Below, piece after piece: positions 45,793 to 58,991 of a stretch of DNA of 64,000 bases. The notes below the pieces were generated by a model. It saw nothing but the letters and a program-made list of their open reading frames with translations, had not been told where the DNA came from and ran no database searches. How positions within the stretch are numbered: position 1 is the stretch's first letter; every line of letters starts with the position of its first letter. The DNA lies in the NCBI GenBank assembly GCA_023213395.1, contig CM041465.1, positions 3,348,001 through 3,412,000 on the forward strand, given 5' to 3'. Source of the DNA: Cycas panzhihuaensis. Lineage: Eukaryota > Cycadophyta. Made by a program: the position numbers and the translations under genes.

Positions 45793-48700
45793 TCATTCCT
45801 ATCCCTATCTGTTGGTTACCCTATCTAAAGTACTCCCTTCTCCTCCTTCAATTCAATCTACATTCTAGGGAAGGGTCCCTTGGGGAATTGTTTATGAATA
45901 CTTGGTCATTGTTTTAGGTCCTTTTCCCATTGCTCTCACTCTATCTCGTACTATTAACTTAGTCTGATACATGGGGTGTTAACTAACATAGGGCCATTCC
46001 TTGGAAGGGCTAAGCTAAGTTCCTTGGATTATGATACTGGTAGTGATACTAAGTTGATATTTTCCCATGATGAATCCATCATTTATGACTTAGAACCATC
46101 AAGGAGTTCTTTGCCCCTGATAAGAGGAAGACCCATTATGCGAGTGGATTCCAACTCTTTCAAAGAATCACCCTGTTACGTGGACTTGGCAATTGATAAT
46201 TATTAGTTCATTCCCATATTATGCATACCCCCATCTCCTTCTAGAAAGACTATCCATGGGATAGATTATTTCAAGAATGATGAAGCCCTCTTAGAGTACT
46301 TGGTGGGATCCTTGCCCAACCTACCATCCACACCACAATTTAGGGTTTTAGAAATGCTTGGCCATTGGTTCCCCTTTAGCTAATCCTCGTATAATAGTTA
46401 TGCCACTTGACCCACCAATAAATCAAGCCCCTACTTACTTTAAGCAGGATAATATCTTATGTACTTAGGCAACTAGGGATATTTTCCTTACCCTAAATAG
46501 GGTCATTAAGATAAGGGTTGAATATTTTCCTCAAGAAGTTAAGGAGTACATAAAACTCTTTCATGAGTTTCATGACATCTTTGCATGGGATTATACTGAC
46601 ATGAAGAGCATAGACCATGAAATCATCACCCACAATCTTATAATGATCTTAGGTGCTTAGCCTATTAGGTAGAAGCAAAGGCCCTTATACCCTAAACTTT
46701 TGGTCGCTATAAAGATAGAAGTTGAGAAGCTACACAATGTTGGTCTTATCACCTTTATAGATTACCCAAAATAGGTCTCCAACATCATCCTAATGGCCAA
46801 AAAGAATGGGACCATATGTATCTATGTAGACTTCAGGGACATCAATAATGCCTACCCTAAAGATAACTTACCCCTTCTATTTATTGATCAAATCATCAAT
46901 TAGATCACTGAGTTTAAAGTCATGTCCTTAATGAACATCTTCTCAGGCTACAATAAGATACAAATATCACTTGAAGACTATTACGAGAATACTTTCACTA
47001 CTCCTTGGGGAACATTTACTATGCTATTTAGCTTAAAGAATACTAGCATAACTTACTAATGAGCCATGTACTTCATCTTTCATGACTTCCTCAACAAGAT
47101 TTTTGAGGTTTTCATGGATGATCTAATGGGCCTTTAATGGAAGAGGGTTGATCATCTAGTTAATTTAAAGAAGATATTTCTCCGATATCGTAAGTATTAT
47201 ATGAGCCTTAACCTACTCAAATGTATATTTGTAGTTATGGTTGGAAAGTTGTTGGGTTTCCTCATGTCATAACGAGGGATTCAAGTCAACCCTGATAAGG
47301 TGAAGGCTATTATAGAGATGCCTTCCGGAAAGATACAATAGAAAATCATGTAATTTATGGGTCATTTGGGCTTCTTAAAGCATTTTTTTATAGACTAAAC
47401 TATTGATGCTAAGCCACTAACCAACTTTCTCAAGAGTGGGACCTCATTTATTTGGTCTGTTAGAGCTCAATAGGCTTTCTAGGATCTCAAAAGAGCTCTC
47501 ATTATAGCCCTACACTTGCCCCACCAGTGTTTGATCATCCCTTTATTTTATATATGTTGATAACTCAAGAGTTCATTAAAGATGACTCTAAAATTGAGAG
47601 AGCCATGTACTTTATAAGTTGAACCTTCATGGAAACTAAAGTAAATTATCCACTAGCAAAGAAAGAGTGCTTAACATTAGTATTCACTATTAAAAAACTT
47701 CAACACTACCTCCTCAATAATACCACCCACATTATCATCCAATCATACCTATTACATTACCTAATGATAAGATCTAATTTAATAAGAAGAATAGGCAAGT
47801 GGTCCATTCTCCTCTAAGAATATGACCTAAGGGTCATCAAGTGTAAATCTAAAAAGGAGATGGTGGTGGCTGAATAATTTGTGACTGTTCCCCTCCCTAA
47901 TCATACTAATAAACTAGTTGATAACTCTTTGCCAGATGAAGCAATCCTTGCTCTTCAAAAAACTGATATGGTGACATTATAAACTATTTGACCCAGAAAG
48001 AATACCCTGCAAATGCTAGTAAAAAGGTCAATCTATACGTAAGAGCCTTCACTCAGTAGTACTTCCTTATTAAGGATGTGTTGTACAAGTAATCATTTGA
48101 CAACATCTTCTTATGATGCATAATCCCAAAGAAACTAACCTAGTCCTTTATAAATGCCATGGTAGCACATGTGATGGTCACTTTGGAGGCCAATCTATGG
48201 CCTAAAGAATCCTTCATATGAGGTTCTATTAGCCTACCCTTTTTAAGGATGCCTATACTTACCCATAACACGATAAAAAATGGCAAGAGCATTCCAATGT
48301 CATACACCATCCCTCCGAGGTATTACATGTGATTATGTCACCATGGGAATTCTCCTAGTGGGGTCTCAACCTCATTGGGACCATCACCCCTCCTTCCTTG
48401 GCTTAACATAAGTTTATTCTAATAGCCATAGAATACTTTACTGATTAGGCCAAGGTGATTCTCCTTTCTTCTATGATAGGTAAGATGATCATCATTTTCA
48501 TGTTCCAACATATCATCTACAAGTTTGGGGTCCCTAATATCCTCATCACTAATAACAGGACCCTATTCTATAATAAAGAGATAGACAAGCTTTGTGAGTG
48601 GTTTAAAATCTCTTACAAAACTTATTCCTCCTATTACCCTAAGGTCAACAAGCAAATCAAGGCTTTTAACAAGACCTTAATCAATATCTTGAAGAAAATT

Positions 48701-49190
48701 GTCACTCAATCCCAATGAGATTGGTATGTTCAACTCTACCCAACTATGTGGGCCTATTTAGCATCCATTTAGATAGCCACATGCATGATACTATTCTCCT
48801 TCGTTTGTGGATCAAAAGTAGTTTTGCCCCTTAAAGTGGAAATCTCATCTTTATGAGTTTCTCTTAAAATGTTTATAGATGAATAACAATATTGTCAAGC
48901 CCATCTCATTGACCTTGAGGCCTTGGATGAAAAATACCTTGTGGATTATCAGGCTAATTTAGCATCCAAAGCCAAATCCCAAAAGATGCATGATAAATAC
49001 CCGTGGTCATGACCCCTAGTCCTTAGGAACCAAGTCTTCAAACTAGAATATTTACATGATTGCCTGTCTACGTTTGGCCCCAAATGGGTTGGCCCATTTA
49101 TGGTTATCAAGAGCCTTAATAACGGGGCATATCAAATTTCTATATTAGAGGGCCTCAAGTTTAAGAAAGCCATCAATGGATAATTCCTCA
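45793..49190 (+). pseudogene. Element E pol after F: RT, RNase H, integrase
   Basis: Upstream linker includes IGPFLGRAKLSSLDYDTGSD (45976-46206). RT: AKKNGTICIYVDFRDINNAY near 46800, KVMSLMNIFSGYNKIQISL near 46920, FTTPWGTF and the catalytic EVFMDDLMG near 47110, both aspartates kept. RNase H is faint at 47450-47880. Integrase: a Cys/His remnant (CHGSTCDGHFGG near 48155), IAIEYFTD with a stop and AKV near 48430, YKFGVPNILITNNRTLFYN near 48520, and C-terminal GPKWVGPFMVIKSLNNGAYQI at about 49078-49140. No chromodomain is seen. The FRDIN..YPKDNLPL style fits the Tat/Athila branch. Confidence 0.85.
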
Positions 49191-49235
49191 AGATGTTCTA
49201 TAGTTTACCTCTTCATCCTCTAATATGGGGGGCAG

Positions 49236-49380
49236 TCATGAGCTCTAGTATGAGCCTAAAGTACTAATGAGCTTTAGTACGAGCTTAAACTACCAATGAG
49301 ATTTGGTATGAGCCTAAATTACCAACATGCTTTGGTATAAGCCTAAACTACTAATAAGATCTAAAATGAGCTTAAACTAC
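49236..49380. repeat. 29-bp tandem repeat, five copies, after integrase
   Basis: Five units of exactly 29 bases with the shared core AATGAG..TT.GTATGAGCCTAAACTAC fill 49236-49380. A looser, longer repeat of the following sequence (TTAATTACCCCCATAGGGGGCA-like words) recurs at 49395-49430 and 49520-49555. Tandem repeats at this position are known in Tat-lineage elements. Confidence 0.9.
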
Positions 49381-50869
49381 TTTTGTTCATGATACCAATT
49401 ACCCCATTAGGGGCATGGCACCATGCCATGCCTATTACATCCCCCCATCCTTCACCATACATAAGGATACTGCCCTATATGGACTCTTAGCTATGAAATG
49501 AGCCTAAACTACCTTTGCCTATGGAATTAATTACCCCCATAGGGGGCACCTCACCATATACAATCCATTATTCCTCTACTATCTATGGATATTAACTAGG
49601 TTTTTCTCCATGATAAAGCATGGGACTCCTCCATGAGTATAAACTGGTAGCCAGTGGCATAATGCTTATTTCATATGGTTTGTATGTGTTATGTGTATGA
49701 GCTATGCTGCCATACATATATGTGTAAGCTATAATACCATGCAGAAGATCAAATATCAACTCAAGCATACATGAAAGCAAAGCATACATTGATATATAGA
49801 AATAATAAGATGCATGCGTATATACATATACCAATACACCATGATATAAAGGAATGTTGGGGTACAGATTAGTCTCTCTCTCTCTCTATACATATAAGAA
49901 AGGGTACAATATGGATATGAGTATAACATATCATGAGGAAGTTGGAATACTTACAGGGGTATACAATCACCTAATGAGCCTTTGTATACATAAATCCTAT
50001 ATGCCAAGGGGTTCAACTTTCCTCTACTATTAAAATATAACCTCCCATATGCCCTCACGGTGTGTCATCTCCTCAGTGAGGTCTCCTCCTCTTTAGTGTC
50101 CAAGTACCACTCAAGCTATGCCTTGGCCACTATGATGGCCTAGCCTCACTCCCATGGTCCCTTGTTTGATCCTTATCCCTTAGGCGATGGTGTGTAGTAG
50201 TAGTACTTTGGCTACATGGAGATCAGGCCATCATCTGGTCTACTAGCTGGTTGTACTATTATTAGAGGTGCTCCTTCTTATAATGAAGCCCTCCTTCTCC
50301 TCTTATGCCTGATCTAGACATCTTTGAGCCTCCTTTGTGTAACTTGGGGCCTCTTCCATATGGATGCAAACCTCCTCAAGTCACTTGCATAGCTCTTTGA
50401 TCTAGGCCTCTGCCCTAGGAATCATCTATAGGGGATCTACTGCTACTAGGGGTATCTTCCCCTCTCCTTGTATCCCTAACTCCCTCACATAGGCCTGCAT
50501 CTAGAACTTCTCCACTTACAACTAGTCCCTCTCCAACTAAAAATGGTCTCTCTCTACCCTAAACCGATCCCTCTTAGATTAGAGCTCATGTACATTTATA
50601 ACTCATATCTCCCTCACCCTAAACAGAGGAGTAGAAGTTGTTGTATAAGGATGTGCTAATGTTATCTCTCCACTATCTACTATAGGAGGCTAACCCTCTA
50701 TATATACCATGGGAAAGAGCTTAACGATGATACATCTAATGAACTCTATTGTAATGCCCTCACCTATAAATAAAATGGGTCTATATATTAGTAATGGATA
50801 TACATATATAATCAAATCAAGAAATGACATAAATTGAAATGGATTGAAATAAGGTAGCATAAGGTGATA
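49381..50869 (+). other. Element E 3' region between integrase and the antisense ORF
   Basis: No sense gene recognised. It holds a short (CT)n run at 49875-49888 and Pro/Ser-type pyrimidine-rich DNA from 50000 that may be the degraded C-terminal end of the antisense frame. Confidence 0.4.
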
Positions 50870-51914
50870 CCTCTTGGAGGCACCTCTCCCTAGGATAATA
50901 CGACCTCCTGGCTAAATCCTTCTCCCTCAAAACCTATAACACATACCTCCTCTACCCTTGTAGACTCCTCCTACTATTCCTTAGCTTTAACAGCCTCCTC
51001 TCTATTTCCCTCCTCCTCTTTGGCCTCTATTATAGGCCCTGTTGTGTCATCCTCACTCTCATCAACATTGTACTAATAAACTCCTTGCTACAGATGTCTC
51101 ATATAGTTGTCTAAGGTTAGGAGGTTTAAGGAAGTGGTATTCACCATCTATTTAACCTCCTCTATCTCCTTGAGGCTTTAAAAATATGAGGGCCACCTGT
51201 GTATAAGGGTTGCACCTAGTGCTACTAGTTATGGCCCTCCTATAGGCATAACTCTATGAAAATGGTCAAAGAACTAGCACTAGAGGATTGGGTAATATGA
51301 AAACCCACCATGATTGACTATTTGTATCTAATTTAGTTGATCCTAAATGTTGGCCACCATGAGGGCCACCTAATCCAATCTCTCTCTGCCCTCACATCAA
51401 TGGATAGCATCCATCCAACTACCTAGTACTTCCCTATAGTTTTTTTGCTAGGATATCTATAATAGATTATCAAAGATAATTAATTTTCTTATATAAGGAA
51501 TCCTGGCTACTATAATCTTCCAGACACTCCCTCGTCATCGGTCCTAGTGGTCCCTCCCATAGAAATACCTAGCTATTGCTTCGTATATATTCTCAATGTT
51601 GGGTAAGACCCATAGCTTAGGAGGTGCTCCCCTCGTTGACAATCCCAGGATCCTTACTATGTCCTTGGTAGTGATCATGACATCCCTTATGTTAGGTAGA
51701 TGGAAGACTTGCATTCTTTGGTCCTAATAGAGCATGATGTTGACTAATAGAGCCTAATCAGACATATACTAACATATCATAACCGCCTGTAATAGCCCAT
51801 AATATCTCAAAATATCTCTATCGTAGGCCATCATGAGATCTACCAATCCCAACATTAGCATGCCTATGCTTTTGCAATTATCATTCACAAAAATGAATTG
51901 AGAAAAACACATCA
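50870..51914 (-). pseudogene. Antisense extra ORF of element E, plant mobile domain-like
   Basis: One minus-strand frame of about 345 codons is kept without any frameshift, broken almost only by TAG plus a few TAA or TGA. From an ATG near 51914 it reads GLVDLMMAYDRDILRYYGLL, QRMQVFHLPNIRDVMITTKD, IVRILGLSTRGAPPKLW, EAIARYFYGRD, and ends in an acidic tail (GPIIEAKEEEGNREE). The pattern D-x-LL, then W/stop-DxxxxxFHLP, then ITxxDhxxhLGL and a G-x-P turn is that of the aminotransferase-like plant mobile domain found in MAIN-type genes and in some transposons. Extra antisense ORFs between integrase and 3' LTR are known in Tat elements. Function is unknown. Confidence 0.65.
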
Positions 51915-52577
51915 ACAACTAGTTAAGTCAATAACCTCATACTTGGGCCCATCCTATTCCAAGTAACAATCTAAAACTTTAATTTTTAAGACATATTTTT
52001 TGAAAAATAAAGGTTTGTAAAAAACTAGGTCTGTATCATAGATATTTTTGTAGTACCATAAATATAAATATGGTACCATAGATAATACTATAATATTGTA
52101 AATATAGCTATGGTACCATATCAAATCCCCATGGGAATTCATGATACCATGAATAAATCTGTGATATGTAGATAAAGCCCCCTACATACTTAAAACTCAA
52201 GAAAAATTCTCATAATTGGATAAGGCAACTTGTCCATCAAGACCAAGACATCAAAATGCCCCAGTTTGGCCCAAAATGGGGTCCCAAATAGGTCTTGTTT
52301 GGCTACATTTTGCCTCAATGGGCCCAACCCACATATAAAAAACACATTTATAAACCACAAAAAATAAGATAAATAAACAATATCTACTTATTGGATTAGG
52401 GTGCACCATAATCATCTCGTCAATCTAGATATAACAACTCTATTTACACGATGATCTAATGGTTTGTTTAGACATGGCAAGCTAGGGAAAGAAGAAGAAA
52501 ATAGGAGAAGAGGAGTATTTTCTCAAAATCCTATGATCGGCTATGAAAATAAAATAAAATTCTATAAGAAACTTATC

Positions 52578-52581
<4 letters not shown>

Positions 52582-52646
<65 letters not shown>
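52582..52646. repeat. (CT)n(TA)n microsatellite
   Basis: A pure CT run of about 17 units followed by TA repeats with one interruption. Confidence 0.95.
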
Positions 52647-55332
52647 GGCCTTAACTTAATCATACAACCTTAATTTGATTTCCTACTTTTTCCTTTTAGA
52701 TCCCATCATTGCTATGGCCATCCTTATGCCTCGCAGTACAGCCATCTAGTTGATGGCCCTTTTGGGCCTAGTGCCCCATTTTTTGCCATTAGAGCATATC
52801 ATTTATGGCCTTTTGCCACCTCAAGAGTAAGTGTTTTTTGCCTCCTAATGTCCTATCTAATCTCCCATTGGTGTTTATAGCCCTTAGGACCATTTTTTTA
52901 CACTGGTCACTTATTTTATACCCATGATGGCCCATTCTTTGTTAGGTACTACTTGACTCATACTCTCTCATTACCTTCACTACTCCCTCAACTTTTTACA
53001 CTACTTTTTATGTACCCATTGCACCCTTAGCTCAACGTTTTGTAGTATCTAACCTCCCTTGACTATGCTATTAGCATGTAAGTCTTCCTTACAGCCTTTT
53101 TCATTATTGAGTAAGCTCTTAGATACCTTGGCTCCTTTTCCCAACTTTGTTAGCATATCTCTTTTTCTATAAACTGACACTCTCTTAGATTTTAGTACCC
53201 TTTTGTCATCCTAATTTCCCTTGAGCATTGGTCCACCATACTTATAGCTTGGACATGAGCTTATGTTATTTCTCGTATATTTATTATCATAGTTGGATAC
53301 CTTAGTTCTCTATGGTCACTAACCTAAGGACCTTACTCCATGTATATCCCACAACTGACACCCAAGATCATCACATGACTTGCCTATTGTATCTTATAAT
53401 TTGACCCTCTCCACTAAGCACTCATAGCTTGGTGCTACTCTCTGTTAAAGTAATTCTAATATGACAACCCTCTTAGTATCCTCATGGTTTGATCTACCTA
53501 TGTGCCTACCTCACATCACCTAAGTGAATATATATGTATATACCCTCTTAAAGCCAAAAGAAAAAGAAAAAAAATAAAAACCCAAAAAGAGACATACAAA
53601 AAAAGAAAAGAAAAGAAAAGAAAGTATAAAATAGAGTACAATTTATGGGGGTATATCTGCCACATCATTCTTATAATCTAGGGTAGGTTGCATGACAACC
53701 TTGTCCTTACTTATGGTTGGTAAGTTGGATCTAGATATATGGGCCATTTGGAACCTTTAGATCCAATTATTTGGACTTGTTGTAGTCTTAATTGCGATTA
53801 AAACCCACTTATAATAGCTACCACTTTGGGTAGATTTTAGAGGAGGTTACGATACTAGTATATGATCATTCCTAAGGACTAAGTTTGCTTGTTATTTTAG
53901 TCAGTTTTTTATACCTACTTATGTCCTTTTATTAATCAGTTCATTCCCACCATATCCCTTTATTCAATGACCCCATCTTAATTTGTTATTATATTATCCC
54001 CATGGCATTAATCATCCACATTAATGGGGGTAGATGTAGGAATCTAGAGTTAGTGGGTTTTGTTGTGGCCTAGATCATTTAGGACTACCTTAGGGACATC
54101 TTAGTCTAATATAGAGTCTATTGTCACATAGCCACCAATAATATAGTTGAATATGTACACTGCCATCATAGAGGCCTTGATAGATATACTCTACTTCCAA
54201 TATGGTTCCATTTCTCTATATTATGACTCCTAGCTCATTGTGTCCCAACTCACTCAAGTCTATTAAGTCTATTATTCATAACTAAGAACTTAGCCATGTC
54301 TATTAGGTCTCATTTGGCCTAGTTCTCTTCCATTCCCATTCATCATATCCCCTATGGACTTAACAATGAGGCAAATAGGTTGTTGAATTTCATTCTTGAG
54401 TATTGTCTACCATTGGTAGGTAACCCTTCTTTAGTCCCATTGGCCTGCCATTAAGACATGTATCTAGGAGGTAATCCCCCCTAGTCTCACCTTTAAGTGA
54501 CACTCACTAAAGAGGTTAAACAATGGTGACAACCTTGGGGGTACCTTTAGCCCCTTTTAGGGGCTAAAAGCCACACGGTTGAAACTTTTCCTATGCTTTA
54601 ACAAGAGTTGAAACTACCAACATGCTCCAAAATGAGGATAAACAACCTTGTATATTTGTAGATATTGGATTAAGCCATGACCCTCTTAGGTTATATTGCT
54701 CCTAGATTCCCCATATCCTCATCCTTTCTATTATTTCATTATCATTTCTTTTATTTGTCTATTGCTTTCCAAGTAAACCATTTATAAAAATAATATAAAA
54801 TTATTAAAAATCCAAAAAAATCATAAAACCAACAATATAATATAAAAAAAAAAAAGAAACCAATAAAAACCCAAAAATAATATAAAATAATAAAAAATAT
54901 AAAAAATCTTAAAACCCCCAGAAAAATAAAAACTTAATTCTAAGAAGAGCCTAAATAACTCCTCCTCTAAAAGATAGTTGCTAATGAGATTAAACTATGA
55001 TGACTACCTTGACTCACTGAGTCTTTCTCTTTCTTAGACATTTAAGGTACTGCTTCATGTATTTAAGGGCTTTAGGTTTTCAAGTCCTTATTTCAAGCTA
55101 CACTACCTCTTAGTGTCTTACCATTAAGATAATACCTCCATAATTTGACATCCCATTTCATACATGCCTAGGACTTATAGACATTAGCCTATTAGGATTG
55201 ATTTAGTAACTGACCTATCATCCCCCTTATCTTATATACCTCCAACATAGTTTCCGTAGGAGGCTAAACTAAGGGTAGCACCTTCCAACCATCTTCTAAT
55301 GAGGCACCACTATGGTAGACATTGCCCCATGT

Positions 55333-55403
<71 letters not shown>
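55333..55403. repeat. (TA)n microsatellite
   Basis: About 35 TA units with one CA interruption near the start; likely polymorphic. Confidence 0.95.
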
Positions 55404-55406
<3 letters not shown>

Positions 55407-55495
55407 TATTATCATTGTATCTTACATCATCTATGTTGGTAGCATTCATCATCTTCTAGCTCCAAATTGAAGAGGTTTTGCTACCAAGCAGGCAA

Positions 55496-56148
55496 TGTTT
55501 CTTGAATTTTAAGAATGGCATGGATATAGCGATGAATTGGTAAGTATGGGTATACTCTGCAGCTCCTTTTACACCTTATTAATTTAATTTACCATGACGT
55601 ATGCCTTGTTTATTAGTTTGATTTCTTGTCCATGACTCCTCATTATTGATGATGAGTATGATTTAAAGCCTATGGCTATTTAATCCATTGATTGGGCTCT
55701 TTGGCCTAGAAATAATGTCATTCCTCCCTAGTTACAACTTTATTTCCTTTTTATTTTCATTTTATTTGGACCCATCGAGTCTCTTTTTACCCTTTTGTCA
55801 TCTATGATTGACTACACCCTTGCTTCTGATCTTTCATTTATGAGTTTTTGGCTAAGTTATAGAGCTATTTTGCTTGAAAAATTAAATTATTGCTAGACGA
55901 CTTTGTTTTCTATCTATAATAGTGGTACCATGAAGTACTTCATAGTACTATGAATATATTTGTGATACCACAAATATATTCATGATGTGGCTATCACCTA
56001 TAAAGATTTAATGCTTTTTATGACAGTTGGCTCATAAATAATATTTTGTCAAATGTGGGTAGACTACATCAACCCTAGGTTAGCCCTTATTAGATTTGGA
56101 AGGCCCAAAAGGCCTAAATCCTTCTTAAATCTTACTCTTCCCTGTTAA
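55496..56148 (+). repeat. 3' LTR of element E, first 653 bp
   Basis: It begins TGTTTCTTGAATTTTAAG and aligns with 31880-32475. The match ends at 56148, where copia element G starts with TGTGGAAG. The remainder must lie beyond G and H, outside the window. Confidence 0.8.
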
Positions 56149-56490
56149 TGTGGAAGTTCTTTATTAAGTCACTAGTTAATGCTAATGTGATTCAACTAAT
56201 TATGATTAATGAAAAGGTGTAATATATTCAAAGGGTCACAACCTTATCAGGTGACACCTCTTAGAAGGATATTTATATCCTAGAACCCTTGTGTATTCAA
56301 TTAATTCAAGGAAGTGTAATCAATGTGATCCAAAGGATCTTTTATAGTGGGTTTTTTTTTTGAAAGGGTTTCCCACATAAATCCTATATATTGTGGATAT
56401 GTATTCCATGTATATCTTTATTTGCTTGTTGTGTATGGTTAACGTTTTTGTAGATAAGAATATACATATATGAACTCATGTTCTCTAACA
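56149..56490 (+). repeat. 5' LTR of element G (342 bp)
   Basis: It starts TGTGGAAGTTC and ends CTCTAACA, directly followed by TGGTATTAATG, a PBS resembling TGGTATCAGAG with changes. The start coincides with the loss of similarity between E's two LTRs. Confidence 0.72.
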
Positions 56491-56502
56491 TGGTATTAAT
56501 GT

Positions 56503-57660
56503 TGTAGGGTCCTATATAACTAAAGTTGGAGGTTGGGGTAGTGAAAATCACCAATCAATGAAGAATAAAGGTCTATTAGAGCTAATTTTCATATGTGAAG
56601 GCCATACTTATGATAGAAGTTGGCTCATTGGGAGCCATCTGAAGTTGATTGATGATCTATAGTAGTAATTCAAGCTTATAATACACGTTCTAATGGTGAT
56701 TCAATGGTGGTGAGGATAATCATATATATATACAGACAAGTTGGCCTTCTCTCAATAAAGCACCATAATTTCAAGTAAAATAAGCTTATTATTGCTATCA
56801 AACATTCTTTTCTTACATGAGGACATGATTGGAGCCCTAGATTAGTGTTAGTCTATCCTTGTATGAGTGCTAAACTATACACATAAGTAATAACAATGGT
56901 TGTTTATTAAAGCATTACCATTATACTAGATTTTAAGGGAGATTTAAAAAGGCTAGTTTTAATATATTTTAGCCTTTCTCATACCTTAGATAGATTTCAT
57001 CACATGTTTATTATGGTAATGACCATGTGCATTAAGTGAAAAGTTATGTGCCTCATTGGAAAGTTGTATTATTTAGAATATACCTTTTGGCATATTCTCT
57101 TCTTAATATAATTTTATAAAAAGGGACCCTTTACCATTGATATGATATATATTGCATGCTATATATTTTGAAGATATTTAAAGTATTTTGAGAGCATTTA
57201 TTATGGATTCTAACTTGGTGAATATGTCATAATACTGTGAGGGCATTTCCTTGGTTTTTGAGTACTTAATGAAGCAATTTATAGTCCTTTTTTAAAGCTT
57301 TTTAATACTTTTGAGGACATTTTGATGCTTATTGTTGAGGGGAAAATAGTTGGTGATCCATTTAGAGCATGTATATTCATTATTTATTGTTCCCTTAGTG
57401 AGTGTGCCTAAGCCAAAGGAGATCATAGTGGTGGACTTTTATATGAAAAGTCTATAAGACAATCATTTAGTATTTTGTGACTCATATTAAAGCTTATTTC
57501 TTGATATAGAGTGTGTGATGCTGAAAGTTATCTTCAATGATAATAATTTCAGTGAGTGAAAATCCAATATGGAGCCAGTATTAATGGTGAGTCAACTCTA
57601 GGGAATTACTAAGGTGAAGGTTGATGCAATCCCACTTGACCATAAAGAGTGAGTGAGACT
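56503..57660 (+). other. Leader of element G
   Basis: AT-rich, with no recognised coding sequence; the beginning of gag probably lies in the last 200 bases. Confidence 0.4.
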
Positions 57661-58649
57661 TGAGGAGAATAACCAGTTGAGATTTAGATAAAATTGTGTG
57701 ATACTTTTGAAAAAAAGAAGATAAATATATATCTTGCCATGATGTTAGACCTACTCAATTTACTTATGGAAGATGAGAATAATATCAATTCCTACCTGAA
57801 TAAGATTACTGAATTGAGTAATAAATTAGAAGAATTGAAGTCAAATTCAATTGATGATATAGTATTATTTGCAATAATCATGTTGAAGTTTCTAACTACT
57901 TTCACTACTTTTCAGACCATAGATGGTAGAGATGAGGTGATGGAGACAAAAACCTTTAATGGTATTAAGAACCTTATTCTAATGGAGGATGCCAAGGTAA
58001 AACATCATAGAATGCTTAGAGGTTCCAAATTGAGTTAGGCCTTAGCCATGAAGACGTAGAGGAAAGAGGTCATTCAAGAGGAGAAGTTCATATATAGGTT
58101 TGGAGAAAGTTCTTGAGAGAAGAAAAAATTTAATGGTAAATTTAACTACTATAAAAAAGATGGTCATAGAGAAAATAACTATTGGTTTAAGAGATATGGC
58201 AAGTACAAAGTAAGCTAGATGATAAAGGAAAGAGCATTTCTACACACTGCATCAGGGTAATAACTTTATCAACTAAGTTAGATTAGAGAGATTTTTAAAT
58301 TTTGGACTCTAGAGTGTAGAAGCATATCTCTTATTAGAAGTGTAACTTTGATATGATGAATAAAAATCATAATGGTGCAAAAATTATCCTTAGAGATGCT
58401 CACATATTGCTAGTGGAAGGCATCGATGAAGTTTCCTTAGTAGGTGGTAAGCTTATAAGCGTATACTATGTACCCAAGACATAATTGAATTTACTTTTGG
58501 CCTAGGAGATCTTCAAACAAGCTATGAAGGTGGAGCTATATCATGATAGATGCATAATTAAGGATTCAAAGTAGATTTTCTCTATCATTACTATTAGGAA
58601 GTTCAAAGATAACTTTTAGGTGTTTGAGAAGTTTCAATCTTATAAGGAG
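57661..58649 (+). pseudogene. Element G gag and protease, degenerate
   Basis: The gag core MMLDLLNLLMEDENNINSYL and KITELSNKLEELKSN (57694-58035) fits the copia gag (UBN2-type) pattern. A knuckle remnant YYKKDGHRENNYW near 58150-58190 has lost its Cys residues. Protease-like VEGIDEVSLVGGKLISVYYV near 58410-58470 follows. The frame ends at the element H insertion. Confidence 0.65.
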
Positions 58650-58977
58650 TGTTGGGAATAATCCCAATGTTTGTGCACTAGAGCGCTTAGGGCCCCTCAA
58701 AGCCACCTTTGAGGGCCCCTAGGGCACCTTGAACCGTTCAGCCCGGACCGACCACTCACGTGAGGTACGTATTACCGCTATTTATTTTTTATATTTTTTC
58801 AAACTAACCTTATTTGTTGTGCAACTAGGGTGATGGCGCCCGATGCCTCCCCGAATCTCTATTAAAGGGTTGGGAATACCTCCCTGGTGTTTATTAACAC
58901 CGCCACTCTTTCGGAAATCGCCGTTGTACTCAAGATGAAAGTCTCGTGATGTCACCTCTGCTCCTCCGGCTCCATCA
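58650..58977 (+). repeat. 5' LTR of element H (328 bp)
   Basis: It starts TGTTGGGAATAATCCCAATG, itself a short inverted repeat, and ends CCATCA two bases before the PBS. A second near-perfect hairpin lies at 58689-58720 (AGGGCCCCTCAAAG against CTTTGAGGGCCCCT). Confidence 0.8.
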
Positions 58978-58979
58978 TT

Positions 58980-58991
58980 TGGTATCAGAGC
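58980..58991 (+). other. Primer binding site of element H
   Basis: TGGTATCAGAGC, initiator-Met tRNA type, unmutated. Confidence 0.9.

Larger units (their letters stand above)
51915..55495 (+). other. Element E 3' untranslated region
   Basis: This 3.6 kb holds no recognised gene. It includes a CT/TA microsatellite (52582-52646), purine-rich stretches (53560-53630, 54780-54920) and, at 54500-55280, scattered words like GAGGATAAACAACC and GAGATTAAACTATGATGAC that echo the 29-bp repeat family. A secondary insertion cannot be excluded. Confidence 0.4.
31880..56148 (+). mobile_element. Element E: giant Tat-like Ty3/gypsy retrotransposon carrying nested copia F
   Basis: 5' LTR 31880-34203, PBS 34205-34222, gag 34365-36720, protease 37330-37420, element F at 38100-45787, RT/RNase H/integrase 45793-49190, 29-bp repeats 49236-49380, an antisense extra ORF 51914-50870, and the first 653 bases of the 3' LTR (55496-56148), where copia G has entered. 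Without F the element is about 16.6 kb to that point. It shares LTR start, PBS and gag with element B. Stops are numerous but reading frames are largely kept. Confidence 0.85.
56149..58649 (+). mobile_element. Element G: copia retrotransposon, 5' part, cut by element H
   Basis: 5' LTR 56149-56490, decayed PBS 56491-56502, leader, gag and protease. It interrupts E's 3' LTR and is itself interrupted at 58649 by the LTR of element H. The rest of pol and the 3' LTR lie outside the window. Confidence 0.75.
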
